DNA of 64,000 nt from contig JAGFBZ010002567.1 in assembly GCA_018398805.1 (NCBI GenBank), forward strand, positions 1,738,501-1,802,500, in the 5' to 3' direction. Under the pieces are notes generated by a model that saw only the letters and a program-made list of their open reading frames with translations, was not told the origin of the DNA and did not search any database. The translations under genes and the position numbers were made by a program. Origin of the DNA: Hirundichthys speculiger (taxonomy: Eukaryota; Chordata; Actinopteri; Beloniformes; Exocoetidae). Of this stretch, positions 1-9,078 are shown one piece after another; position 1 is the first letter of the stretch, and each line of letters begins with the position of its first letter.

Positions 1-278
1 TTGTTTTTGAGCCTCTAGTCAGCTCTCTGCAGATAAGTCATGGTCATAATGTAAATTCCTCAGTGATGGACTGATTGTTGCTGCTACGTTAACTGTTATA
101 ATTTCCTAAGATTATTATTAGAAATGCATCTGTGTTGCCTGCTCTCTCAAGAGGAACAAGGCATCTCCTCAATCTGAAGATGCACCCCTGCAATATCTGA
201 GCGCATCTCACAACTGTCAACCATTCTCACATTTGGCTGGTCGAGCAAAAAGCACATTCAGCCCAGGTGTCTTTCAGT

Positions 279-313
279 CACACACACACACACACGCACA
301 CCCACACACACAC
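279..313. repeat. (CA)n microsatellite, interrupted
   Basis: A run of CA dinucleotides with small interruptions (CG and CCC). This is a typical teleost dinucleotide repeat and probably length-polymorphic. Confidence 0.9.
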
Positions 314-527
314 TTACCTGTCTCATCTCTAAACTACTTCTCGGAACCCCCCATTAGTGGCTGTGCCAGCAGCAGTCAATATTGCTAACCTTAGTGCTCT
401 TTACACATAGACACATACACACACAAAAACAGCCACTCAGCCCTGAAGCCACAAGGCTTATAATCACTGTGTTCTGAGCAATGCGTGCACAGATAAAACC
501 TTAATGTCTTCATATGACACACATAAG

Positions 528-548
528 CACACACACACACACACACAA
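528..548. repeat. (CA)n microsatellite
   Basis: About ten uninterrupted CA units. Confidence 0.85.
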
Positions 549-965
549 GCATCTTGTTTATTGAGATAAGAGCATAATGTCATTTTTGTGAGGCAATAAA
601 GTTCAAGGGGAAAATTACAGCAGAGCTCCTGACATGGATTTTTACCATAAGCACAGCAAAAAGCGGTGGCCAGAGAAGAGTAAAGGTTTAGTATGAGGAC
701 ATAGTTCCCAAAGTGACATGTATCTTTAGTTAACCAAAAGAATCAAGTTTAATGTTGGGTGTCATGTAGCCAACAGCTCATCCACTAAATACAACCCTGA
801 CAACAAGTCCAGAATAATCACCTTTGGGAGATGTTCATTGAGTTGTTTTATTTTAAAGGAAAAAAAATCACAGTCAATCAATATGACTTAAAAAAAGAGA
901 AGCATGAAAAGGGAAATAAAAAAGACATATACATAAGCAGGAGTCAATGTCTGTGACCAACCTGT

Positions 966-990
966 ATTTTATTTATTTATTTATTTATTA
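966..990. repeat. (ATTT)n tetranucleotide repeat
   Basis: About five tandem ATTT units at the border of the GGGCCCA-rich segment that follows. Confidence 0.8.
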
Positions 991-1340
991 TTGTCCAATG
1001 GGAATATCCCAGACAACATTTGTATTTGTAGCCCATCTCAGATATAAATGGGCTGAAAACGATGCCACATAAGGGATTGTCTGCTCATATTAGTTAATGG
1101 GAATTGCCCATTTGTGTTCGTTTTTGTGTTTGGTCCAAATGGGACCCAGATGAGACACCCACTTTGGGCTTAAGCCCATTCATCTCCCATGTACCTGAGT
1201 ATAATCATTGTGAGGTGTTTGAATGTTGCCAACTTGGAACCCATGGACAATCGCATATGGGGTTCAATTTTCAGACCATTTATACCTCAGATGGGCCCCG
1301 AAAACTAATATTTGCTATGAAAAAAAGATGACTGGTTCAC
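991..1340. repeat. Possible dispersed repeat rich in CCCAT/ATGGG words
   Basis: The segment has many recurring words of the GCCCAT, ATGGG and GGGCTTAAGCCCA type in both orientations, including short palindromes such as gggcttaagccca. This resembles dispersed teleost repeats with ATGGGCCC-type words. I see no clear terminal repeats or target duplication, so the boundaries are approximate. A 75-codon frame crosses it but matches no family I know and is probably chance. Confidence 0.35.
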
Positions 1341-1919
1341 CGACACCAGCAGTCATTCACATTAATGTTACCATTTAGGATGAAAATGCATCACACCATA
1401 GACCAAAGTGTGTTAAAAGGTCTTTTGAAAAAATATATATAGTTTCATGAAATGGCAGCAAACAGTCTAAATCTCAATTTGATTGAAAATCTATGTTGGA
1501 AATTTAAAAACAAAAGAAAAAAGTTCATAACAAGGCTCCATACTGAAAACCTGATCTAACCGTCATTCCTGTGCTTGATAACACAGTATAAATGTCACTT
1601 CACAGGAGGAAGTGCTTTGAAAATATCAACTTGCTGCACAGAAGATGTGTGTGGTCACATTCATTGATTTTGTTTCTTGTTCTTTCACTGTCTACTCATC
1701 CCCACCCTCTCCACTGCACTGTCATGTATTCATTTGCTCTCCACATGTTCACAGTTTACACTTCACATTATCCATTTTAACCTCTTGAGTACCGGGCCTA
1801 TTTTTTAGGCCTCTGCTTAAAAATTGGACACCCATAATGAAATGAGTATAGCTCAGCAACCCACAAGGTCTATTTGAATACTTCTGGTATCATTGTAAAT
1901 TTGTGAGATTTCTTAAGAT
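1341..1919. other. Intronic sequence, no gene seen
   Basis: Unique-looking AT-rich sequence running up to the hAT insertion. No exon-like or repeat structure is apparent. The last eight bases, 1912-1919, are the left copy of the hAT target duplication. Confidence 0.55.
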
Positions 1920-2077
1920 CAGTGTTGGGTGTAACGCGGTACAAAGTAACGCGTTACTGTAACGGGATTACATTCGCCAGTAACGCAGTAATGTACCGCG
2001 TTACAGTTGTAATTTGTGTAATCACATTACAGTTACTCTTAGACAAAAAAAAATGCGTTACTTTAGTTACTTTAAAC

Positions 2078-2290
2078 CAGGGGTGTCCAGCTCCAGTCCT
2101 CGAGGTCCGCTGTCTGTCTTTGTTTCCCTGCTTCAGCGCACCTGATTCAAATGAATGGGTCATTAACTGACTTGTGCAGACCTGGATGACAAGCTGATTA
2201 TGATTCATTCATTAGAATCAGGTGTGTTGTGTCAGGACCTCTAAGACATCCAGGACAGCGGCCCTCGAGGACCGAGTTTGGACACCCCTG
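2078..2290. mobile_element. hAT-type MITE nested in the hAT element
   Basis: A 213-bp element beginning CAGGGGTGTCCA and ending TGGACACCCCTG. The inverted repeat continues inward with few mismatches for about 35 bp, through ccagtcctcgagg and its complement. It is flanked by an imperfect 8-bp duplication: CTTTAAAC at 2070-2077 and CTTTAAGA at 2291-2298, 6 of 8 matching. These ends and the 8-bp duplication fit a non-autonomous hAT family. I recognise the aggggtgtcca end as a common teleost repeat. Because it lies within the 1920-3631 element, it inserted later. Confidence 0.8.
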
Positions 2291-2297
2291 CTTTAAG

Positions 2298-2969
2298 ATG
2301 TTCAGCTATATGCAGAGCGGGAGGACAGAAAAAAAAATCAAATATCCCTTTCATGCACGTTCACGGGCTGTGCAACGCTTGTCTGACAACGTGATTTTAC
2401 GTGACCTAGAGACGGAAGCGCGATTTCATGAAGGTGGAGAAGAAATGATGGCAGAGCCGCTCAGGACGTCTTTTGACGGGTGGAGATACGCGCACTACTT
2501 CGAATTTGTTGTGGTAAAGGGAAAGAATGTGACTGTAAAGTATAAACTATGCTCTGGCCAGAAGCAACTATCCACTGCCACAAACAGCACCTCAAATCTG
2601 TCCAAGCACACGACGCTGAAGTTGGCATCCGATTCGCCAGCCTCCGATTCGCCATCCTCCTATTCAGCAGGCTCCAGGTCAAAAACTACTATATTCGATG
2701 AGGAGGATCTAGCCCCCTACAACCATGAAACTGAAGTCATTGACTATTTGCAGTCGGGGTCAGAGATGGAGATCCTGCACCGTTTCCCCACAATAAAGAC
2801 TTTATCACTGAAGTACAACACAGCCACACCCTCTAGTGCACCGGTTGAGAGGCTCTTTAGCCTTGGCAGCCTGGTACTGACTCCGAAGAGGAACAGGTTG
2901 TCTGACAAACGGTTTGAGAGACTCCTCCTGCTGAGGTATAACCATTTCTTTGATGAGAATGTCGAGTAG
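2298..2969 (+). pseudogene. Truncated hAT transposase: BED-like N-terminus joined to hATC dimerisation domain
   Basis: The open frame of 223 codons begins at the first ATG after the nested MITE and ends TAG at 2967-2969. Residues about 50-110 resemble a BED zinc finger of ZBED/hAT proteins (a KLC...LSKH-type pattern). One zinc-ligand position looks lost: the residue before KLC is Tyr, giving only one Cys of a CxxC. Residues about 150-215 match the hAT C-terminal dimerisation domain, including PSSAPVERLFS and RNRLSDKRFERLLLL. The DDE catalytic core expected between them (about 350 residues) is absent. The family acts in the nucleus in cut-and-paste transposition. This product could not catalyse it, but could in principle dimerise with intact transposase. 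Most likely it is a deletion relic whose frame happens to stay open. Confidence 0.75.
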
Positions 2970-3639
2970 GATGAAGAAAAAATCTACTGTAAAGCTATAG
3001 TTCACATAATTACAAATTACATTTCATATGTAGTGTTAAGTTATTTTCCTTTGAAGTCTCATTCATTGTCTGATATTGTGATGAGAGCCATTGTCTTATT
3101 TTATTTAATCATATAATTTAAACAAACTTTGTTTGTACTGGGTGGTTGGAAGGACGACTTAAGTTATGTTGTAAAGAAATTCAGTTTGCTGATGCTTACG
3201 TCATGGAAGTATAAACAGACATTTACTGAGTGAATTAAGATTAGAGTGAAAGCTTTAATCCCAATTTTATTTTGAAACATTTTGCATACAGCAAGTCTTG
3301 TAGCCTTTTTTGGCAAATGTTCCTGTCATTTTTTCCAGCTTTGTTGCATTAAAGTGCATAAAAGAGATCTTGTGTATGTCCTCCTCATTAGAATACACAT
3401 TTGTGCTGATCTGGGCACTGCAGTAATAAAGTTCTAACTATATGTTGTTCATTGGCAATCAAGTTAGGTGCAGCTCAGGTGATATTGCGGAGTAATCCAA
3501 AAGTAGTGTAACTAGTAATGTAACTAGTTACTTCCAGCAGCGAGTAACTAAGTAAAGTAAGGGATTACTTTTTTAAAAGTAACTAGTAATGTGTAATGGA
3601 TTACTTTTTTTGAGTAACTACCCCAACACTGCTTAAGAT

Positions 3640-4467
3640 GTAAATATCAGTATATGAGTTACTGGTTCAGAGTAAAAAACGATGGCACACAGCAAAAATA
3701 AAAAAATCCAGACTTAAAAAAATGAGGACTTTATCTCTGCAAAGGTTGAATCAGATCACGTGAAGCAGAATTATAGTTTTTTTTTTTTTTTTTAAGAACT
3801 ATGCTGGAGGTGATTAAAAATTGTCTTTTGGGAAAGCTATTTCTATATATGAATTATTTGGCTTCCGTCTCTCTGATACCCCAACAGGGGGACTTTAGGG
3901 CTTCGTAGGTTAAGTCTGTAACTCAGCCAAATGGATCACTTTTGTACTGATCTCTTATTCCCTCGAAATGAAAGATCAAAGATGTAACTCAAGATAGGGC
4001 TGTGTAGTTAATCAAAAGGATCCATGATCACAAAAACAATGTAGTTGAGAAAAAAACAATTCTTTTGCCACATATTCTGTCTTTTCTGAATGACACATGC
4101 ACTTCTGTCATAAAGTCCACTTGGTCATGGATGAATATCATGGTCATTCCGGTGTTTCTGGACAAAATTATTTAAGGGATTATTTAAACATCTCTAAAAG
4201 CATTTGCTCTGTTGGTCGTTTGACCAACCATTTTTATTTAGTCTGTTTTCTTTTTTTGTTGTTTTTTTTTTTTTTTGGATAATCAATCTTTACCAGGTGA
4301 CCCTTTCCCTTTAAATAAATACCACTATTTGTCATGCTACTGTGACTGTGTAGTGGGATGCAGATGATTAAAGTGTTCAGACAGACAATTAATCATAACC
4401 AGACATGAAGTACGCTGATGGTTCCAGGTTTCAAAACAACTGTTAACTAATAGCCCTGTGAGACAGC
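3640..4467. other. Intronic sequence between hAT element and ERV
   Basis: AT-rich with several T homopolymers (near 3777-3794 and 4261-4277). No coding or transposon structure is recognised. It continues at 14369 on the far side of the ERV, which interrupted it at the AGGC target (4468-4471). Confidence 0.55.
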
Positions 4468-5498
4468 AGGCTGTCAAATGACCCGGAGAGATCGTTGGAA
4501 TCAGCTCAGCTTCTAATCAATAATCACTATTAACTCTGTGTGTTAAAGGAGAGACGGATGTGAAAACAGAAAAAGTGGTAATTGATGTGATTTGGAATCA
4601 ATCTATAAGCCATGACATGGGTGATTCAATAATTCAATGATCAGAACCGATGATTGATCAGAAAGATGTATTCGGTATGATTTGGGTCGGGACTGAGAGA
4701 CTCTGTTGCAGCAGGAGGTGATGTAATGGAGGTCACTGTGTACTCAGGGGAATAAAAACAACTGATATGGTGAACAAAAACAGGAGTAGGAGATAGCAGC
4801 CGCGGGTGAGGTAATGTAAGCACGAGCCGGTAACTAGTCTAAACAAGTGAAGTAACAGAAGAAGAGGTGATTTACGTGATTTGTAAGCAATTCCTAATCA
4901 ATGAAATGTATGAAATGTGTGTGTGATTAGTCAAGGATCAGAAACAAAATGTATTACCAAAATGTAATTTTGGTAATAGATCTGTGTTAGTTAATGTAAG
5001 TTAAAAGGGAAAACTTATTTTTGTTGGGTCAAAAACGGACAGAGACAGAGCAGAGCGTGTTCCTCTCTGGAATGTCAACAGGGCAGGAGAGAGGGCGTAA
5101 GTGTAAACATTTAAAGTAACTTCGCCATACACAATAATGGGCCAGGTGTCTGGGTCAAATGGTGATGTCGAGGTGGGGCTGTGTGTTTGGTACAGAAAGC
5201 GGTACATGGGCTCCGGACTGCAGACGGAAGGTTCATTGCCGAATTCTGTTATTAAACACGAACCAATCAATCAATCAGTTAATGTAACGTTGGAACATAC
5301 GTTGGTATGTAGATCGTTAGAAAAAGGGTTAGCGTTAGCTGATAAGCTTTAGCTTAACGAGCGGTATAGCCAAGAAAAACAAGATGGCCTTGGATTGGTG
5401 ATATGGAAGATGTCATGCTGTAAACATATGAAGTCATTGTGGGATGTGTGTTATGCATGATTATGTAAAATTATGCACGCCTCTGTATATGTGAATAA

Positions 5499-5565
5499 CC
5501 AATCAGAAGTGTCATGTGAGTTTGAGGGAAATTATGTATGCATATGCAAAGGTGAGAGAACCAAT
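5499..5565 (+). promoter_or_regulatory. Two CCAAT boxes in the 5' LTR U3
   Basis: ACCAATCAGA-type motifs occur at 5499-5503 and 5561-5565, about 45-110 bp upstream of the TATA-like box. This is the usual spacing for NF-Y sites in retroviral U3 promoters. Identical motifs occur in the 3' LTR. Confidence 0.6.
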
Positions 5566-5607
5566 CAGATGAAGGCTGGTGCAGGGCGAGCAAGGAGAGA
5601 GAGAGCG

Positions 5608-5616
5608 CATAAAAAG
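5608..5616 (+). promoter_or_regulatory. TATA-like box of the 5' LTR
   Basis: CATAAAAAG lies downstream of two CCAAT boxes, placing a likely transcription start (the start of R) near 5635-5645. The same box in the 3' LTR is at 13445-13453. It would drive transcription opposite to GRID2. Confidence 0.6.
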
Positions 5617-6059
5617 AGAACGCAGAAGGACTCGGGGTGGATTCCTGGAGCGATTTTCGGACGAAGAAGGACTAGCTGGACCTGGACGAGCAACCCCCAT
5701 CTGAAGGATTAACTGGAAGGAATTACTTCAAGAAAAGAAGACAGAAAGACGCTTGGAACAGGATCTACGAATTTTTCCCAATTCTTGAAGGAATAATTGG
5801 AGCCTTTTTGGTTAGCCTAGCTCACCGCTAGCAAGGAGGAGGGGCCGAATCAGCATACCGGCCGGCCTGATCGTTTGAGCTCTCTCTCTCTCTCCCTCCC
5901 TGCCAGCGGCCTTGAAAACGCAAAGGTGCACATTGCGTACCAGCCTGTCCTTGACCAACCAGATGAACTGATCAGTAAGCCACAGCTTTAATTTGCCTTT
6001 TTAGAATTATAAATTGTATAACCAATCAATGCTGTTGCTTAACCTTGCTAATCTGCTTT

Positions 6060-6065
6060 AATAAA
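6060..6065 (+). promoter_or_regulatory. Polyadenylation signal in the 5' LTR
   Basis: AATAAA lies about 430 bp downstream of the predicted start site, so R would be unusually long. The counterpart at 13895-13900 in the 3' LTR would be the functional one. Confidence 0.6.
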
Positions 6066-6529
6066 TATAAAAACTGTCATAAGACGTCGTTGTGGACATT
6101 ACATCTGTATTCAGAATCTTGAAGACTTGTTTATGCCTCTGCACTAACACACAGGTTCTTATGGGTTATTTTAGCCACATTTTTGTCAAATTGTCCCTGA
6201 GGCTCGCTGTCCGAGCCGCTAAAGTTTCCTAGCCTGTAACAAGAGCCCAGATCGTGAGAGAAGAGCTGCCGTTAACAGACGTGACCGATAGCTGGACTTC
6301 GAGCCACCCGGCTATTCCTCTGAAGGACAGTTATTGGAGTGAGCGGGGCATACGTTTGGAAGTAGGCAGTGAGAGCTAGGCGTATCTTCTCGACACCAGC
6401 TTAAATAAGTTGAGGAAATCTAGTGAGGAACCTCTCCTAGACCGCAACTTCTTACCCGTAGGATGGAGAGCTGGTCCCGGTGACAGTCTGCTAATCAGAG
6501 ACTGAACCAAAACTGGGGGATTTTACATT

Positions 6530-6547
6530 TGGCGCCCGAACAGGGAC
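6530..6547 (+). promoter_or_regulatory. Primer-binding site, tRNA-Lys type
   Basis: TGGCGCCCGAACAGGGAC lies 2 bp after the LTR end. The 18 bases are identical to the primer-binding site used with tRNA-Lys3 by lentiviruses and MMTV. This is the minus-strand priming site of reverse transcription and an exact match implies no decay here. Confidence 0.95.
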
Positions 6548-6555
6548 TTGAAAAA

Positions 6556-6561
6556 GTGAGT
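6556..6561 (+). promoter_or_regulatory. Possible major splice donor of the ERV
   Basis: AAA|GTGAGT lies 9 bp after the primer-binding site. Retroviral leaders usually hold a donor used to make spliced env mRNA. The call rests on donor consensus and position only. Confidence 0.4.
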
Positions 6562-6838
6562 TTCAGGTCCAACTAATCTGGACCCCCCGGATAAAAAGTG
6601 TGCAGCAGGCACAGAAGATCGACTCCCCCGTGAGGACAAAAAGGGGGGGGCCGAACCCGCAGTAATTGCAGGGAGCAAGCGGGATTGAAGAGGAGCGAAG
6701 GTCGTCGGAGAATTTCTAGAGGAAATCCCAAGACTGCGTAGAATAGCCAACCAGTCTGAACTTTATCCCTGACCCCGAATTTGGTACCTAGGGAGGCTTT
6801 AAGGAACAGACGACTCGATCAGACAAAGACAGAGAAGA

Positions 6839-7246
6839 ATGAGAAGAATGAGAAAAATGGCGACAGGACAGAAGAACCTTAGCCCAGAAGAGGATGACCC
6901 AGGGTTGGGACCAAGGACTGCAGAGACCAAGCCCCATGGGACGGCCTCGCCGTCTGGGAAAGCAGAGGAGCAGAAGAGACAAGCCCAGGAGGACCGAGAT
7001 AGGTTAACTCAGGGCTTAGGGCAGAGCGAGCTCTTAGGTAGCGACCTTGAGGAAGTAGAAGAGGGATCTGAGGTGCAGAGCTACGCCTCTGAGCCCCCAC
7101 CTAACCGGCTGAGGGAAGTCAGGATGGTGGATATAGGAGGGGCTGAAGACCCACAAGAAAGGACCCAGGATCGGCCAGAAATGGCCCAGAGTCAGACGAA
7201 GGAAAAGGAACCAACTGAACCAAGCCTCAGTATGGAGGAAGATTGA
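6839..7246 (+). pseudogene. gag: ERV gag-like frame 1 (N-terminal part)
   Basis: The open frame of 135 codons starts at ATG 6839. A second in-frame ATG at 6857 has the better Kozak context (A at -3, G at +4) and may be the real start. The product is hydrophilic and rich in Glu, Lys, Gln and Pro. No glycine follows either Met, so a myristoylated matrix start is not seen. I recognise no matrix family; the gag call comes from its place after the primer-binding site and leader. The frame closes with TGA at 7244, where a different frame continues the Pro-rich region. Either a frameshift has split gag or these are unrelated frames in a decayed region. Confidence 0.5.
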
Positions 7247-8157
7247 ATGAACAGCAGACCACGCCCACACCATTGATACGGAGTTGTGTAGGAGAGATGG
7301 ACCTGGATTTTCGCCAGATGCAGCTCAGGGATGAACCCAGCGGAGAAGATAAAGAGAAGAAGAACAGGGGTGGTGCTGAGCCCCCACCAAGGCTCTCATC
7401 CGAATCACCGCCACCACAAGGACGACGAGAGAGGATAGCAATGAAACCCCTAAAGTTGAAAAGTAGGGGTGTCCTCCCTTGGCCCCCCTTTTTCCCCAAA
7501 GAAGAGATCGCCCCTGACCTTGGAATGGTGTCCCCGGAGGGAAGGGCGGAAGAAGTTAGACCCGGAACCCCGGCACCGAGCCGGGTGGAGATTCGCTTCT
7601 TGTGGGATGATTCGCCGAGGGCCCTGCCTGCCGTGATGAGAAGTCGAGGAGACGAAGGTAAGAGCGTGACAGCGAAGACCCCACCTGAGGTGAAGATAGC
7701 GACGAAGGTAAGTCCTCGACAGGAGTCACCACCGCCATCGGGGAAGATGACGAGAGGCCAGGGAAAGAAGAAGCCGCTGGAGTTCGCCAACGTGAAGATG
7801 GGAACCCTAAGAAGGCCCCAAGACCTGAGTTGGGGGACCAGGAAGACCAGAGGCATCAGGAAAGGGTACACTCTTCATAACCGTGTTGTGCTGGAGGACC
7901 GGAGAGATGAAGAATCGTTCCTGGCCCAGCGTGAGGCCGATCTGACCAAAGGGACTAAGCAGGACCATCCAAGCCGACCCCAACCCTCACGGAGTCCACC
8001 CCCACCCTATCAGCCCAGGCAGCCACTGACCCGGAGAGCAGACGGAGAGCCTAAAAAAGGTGCTTATCTGCCAGCTGAGGAGTACAGCAGTGTGACATCC
8101 GAGCAGACGGAGGCCCTCCGGGCTGCCCGACAGGAGGGGGGGGGGGCCTGTGAATGA
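7219..8157 (+). pseudogene. gag: ERV gag-like frame 2, Pro-rich with PPPY late-domain motif
   Basis: An open stretch of about 312 codons between TGA 7216 and TGA 8155, with no supported ATG at its beginning. It is basic and Pro-rich. Residues encoded at 7996-8010 read PPPPY, containing a PPxY late-budding motif of the kind that recruits NEDD4-family ubiquitin ligases in matrix/p12-type Gag regions. No capsid major-homology region and no CCHC zinc knuckle can be found, so the capsid-nucleocapsid half appears deleted. Two AAG|GTAAG donor-like sites lie inside it (about 7658 and 7708). Its frame matches the pol and env remnants downstream. The tract of G bases at 8137-8146 is a likely slippage site for mutation. 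Confidence 0.5.
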
Positions 8158-8263
8158 GGGGTTTTAAGGCGCGGGTCACTCTGGGAGGAGCCTACTGGAA
8201 GAGGGACGAAAATCTACGCTGAGGTGGACGGAATCCCAAATCTAGTGGGGCACTGGAGCTGAG

Positions 8264-8596
8264 GTGTCGATGACCCGCCGGAGCCTTGAGAAAGTAGGAC
8301 ACCTGAAGATCCAAATTGTCACCGGAACCATCGAAGAGGAAGTGTGGAAAGGAGTGGTGTGGGCACAAGGCCCCAAAAATCTGATTATAGTAAGAGAATT
8401 GAAGAAACCCAGAAAGAATGGGGGCTATGTGAAGAAGCGGTGGAATCGGCTGCAGTCAAGGTCAGTTCGTATAGAACCAACCCGAGTAGAAACAACAGCC
8501 AGTAAACGGATGGTAAGAGTGACCGGCCAACTAAGTGATTGTCCGCCAAGGACAGAGGAGACAACGACCCTCCTAGATCAGGCTGGAGACCGGTGA
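8264..8596 (+). pseudogene. Unrecognised ERV frame between gag and RT remnant (protease position)
   Basis: The open frame of 110 codons sits where a protease would be expected. Its middle (residues about 15-50) is hydrophobic and beta-rich and ends in a LIIVREL stretch that loosely resembles the LLGRDLL end of retroviral proteases. No DTG/DSG catalytic triplet is visible. It overlaps the reverse-transcriptase remnant, which lies in another frame, so at least one frame change separates them. I cannot assign a function. Treat it as pol-flanking debris. Confidence 0.3.
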
Positions 8597-8727
8597 TCAA
8601 CGTTAAGGCCCTCAACCGACACTCAACCACCAATCAGGCAGGCCTCATCCACCCACAGGGGTCTCCGGAGACTCTGCAGGTTAAGAAGTTCAAGTCTGAG
8701 AAGAGAGAAGAAGTTTTCGGCAGCTGA
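8539..8727 (+). pseudogene. pol: ERV reverse transcriptase remnant (first RT motifs)
   Basis: Codons 8578-8622 read SGWRPVINVKALNRH, which matches the conserved fingers motif near the start of reverse transcriptases (the xGxWRxVxDxxxLN pattern of LTR elements). After this the similarity ends and a stop occurs at 8725. The palm motifs, including YxDD, are absent from the whole interior, so about 2-2.5 kb of pol is missing compared with a normal retrovirus. It could not support reverse transcription in cis. Confidence 0.65.
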
Positions 8728-8813
8728 GCCTGGACGGCCGTCGACCAAAGGCCTCTGAAAGGCCTGAAGAGGGCCATTCATGCAGCTGAAAGACTGGAAC
8801 CCGGGAGTCTCAT

Positions 8814-8867
8814 GGCGAGGTTGCTAGTGGGGGTGAGGTTGCTAGCGGAGGTGAGGTTGCTGATAAA
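8814..8867 (+). repeat. Three 18-bp tandem repeats inside the ERV pol remnant
   Basis: Three consecutive 18-bp units starting GGYGAGGTTGCT at 8814, 8832 and 8850. In the pol frame each encodes a six-residue RLL-containing unit. This is a short minisatellite-like expansion located at or near the pol deletion. Confidence 0.8.
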
Positions 8868-9078
8868 GGTGAGTGGTGAGGATGATGACGCCGTGCTGAA
8901 GGTGTGAAACGAAGGAGGGGGTATGGTGTCTCTGTATTGGTGAGATAATTGAAGTGAGACGGAAGATATCGCTATCTGTGAGGCAAATGGGTTCAAAGGA
9001 GCTAAAAGTAGAACATTAGCTCACCATGATTTAGGAGAGAAAAGGAAAAAAACATAGATAGCTGAGTTATGGCTGAAC

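Larger units (their letters stand above)
1..965. other. Intronic sequence, no gene seen
   Basis: AT-rich unique-looking sequence with no convincing coding frame on either strand. It contains two CA microsatellites, listed separately, and no recognisable transposon ends. By position it belongs to the GRID2 intron downstream of the exon at 27729-27934, because that gene runs on the minus strand. Confidence 0.6.
1920..3631 (+). mobile_element. Internally deleted hAT (Ac-type) DNA transposon
   Basis: The element starts CAGTGTTGGG and ends CCCCAACACTG, so its ends are inverted repeats. It is flanked by a perfect 8-bp target duplication, CTTAAGAT, at 1912-1919 and 3632-3639. An 8-bp duplication and CA..TG ends are hallmarks of the hAT superfamily. 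Both subterminal regions are packed with GTAAC/GTTAC words, likely transposase-binding repeats. At 1712 bp it is much shorter than an autonomous hAT element (usually about 3-5 kb). The single surviving frame joins a BED-finger-like part directly to the C-terminal dimerisation domain, so the RNase-H-like catalytic core is missing. A smaller MITE (2078-2290) has inserted inside it. The element could move only if a full-length relative supplied transposase. Confidence 0.9.
4472..6527 (+). repeat. 5' LTR (2056 bp)
   Basis: Begins TGTCAAATGACC and ends GGGGGATTTTACA (TG..CA). Two CCAAT boxes, a TATA-like box and an AATAAA signal divide it roughly into U3 (about 1.16 kb), R (about 0.45 kb) and U5 (about 0.44 kb). 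At 2 kb it is long for a vertebrate retrovirus. A CT-rich microsatellite near 5880-5900 differs in length from the 3' LTR. Several short open frames occur in U3 (for example 5473-5712), but nothing supports them as genes. Confidence 0.95.

Noticed and set aside
2229..2297. Upstream extension of the hAT frame
   Set aside because: The proposed start at 2229 is GTG and lies within the nested MITE; the first ATG is 2298.
5473..5712. 79-codon frame in the LTR (repeated at 13310-13549)
   Set aside because: It spans the CCAAT/TATA promoter and predicted start site; its duplication only reflects LTR identity. No family resemblance.
7243..7246. ATG-like overlap of two gag-like frames
   Set aside because: The codon at 7243 is TTG, not a credible eukaryotic start; the frame simply opens after the TGA at 7216.
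7227..7871. 214-codon minus-strand frame across the ERV gag-like region
   Set aside because: Shadow of the GC-rich plus-strand frame; no homology and wrong strand for the provirus.
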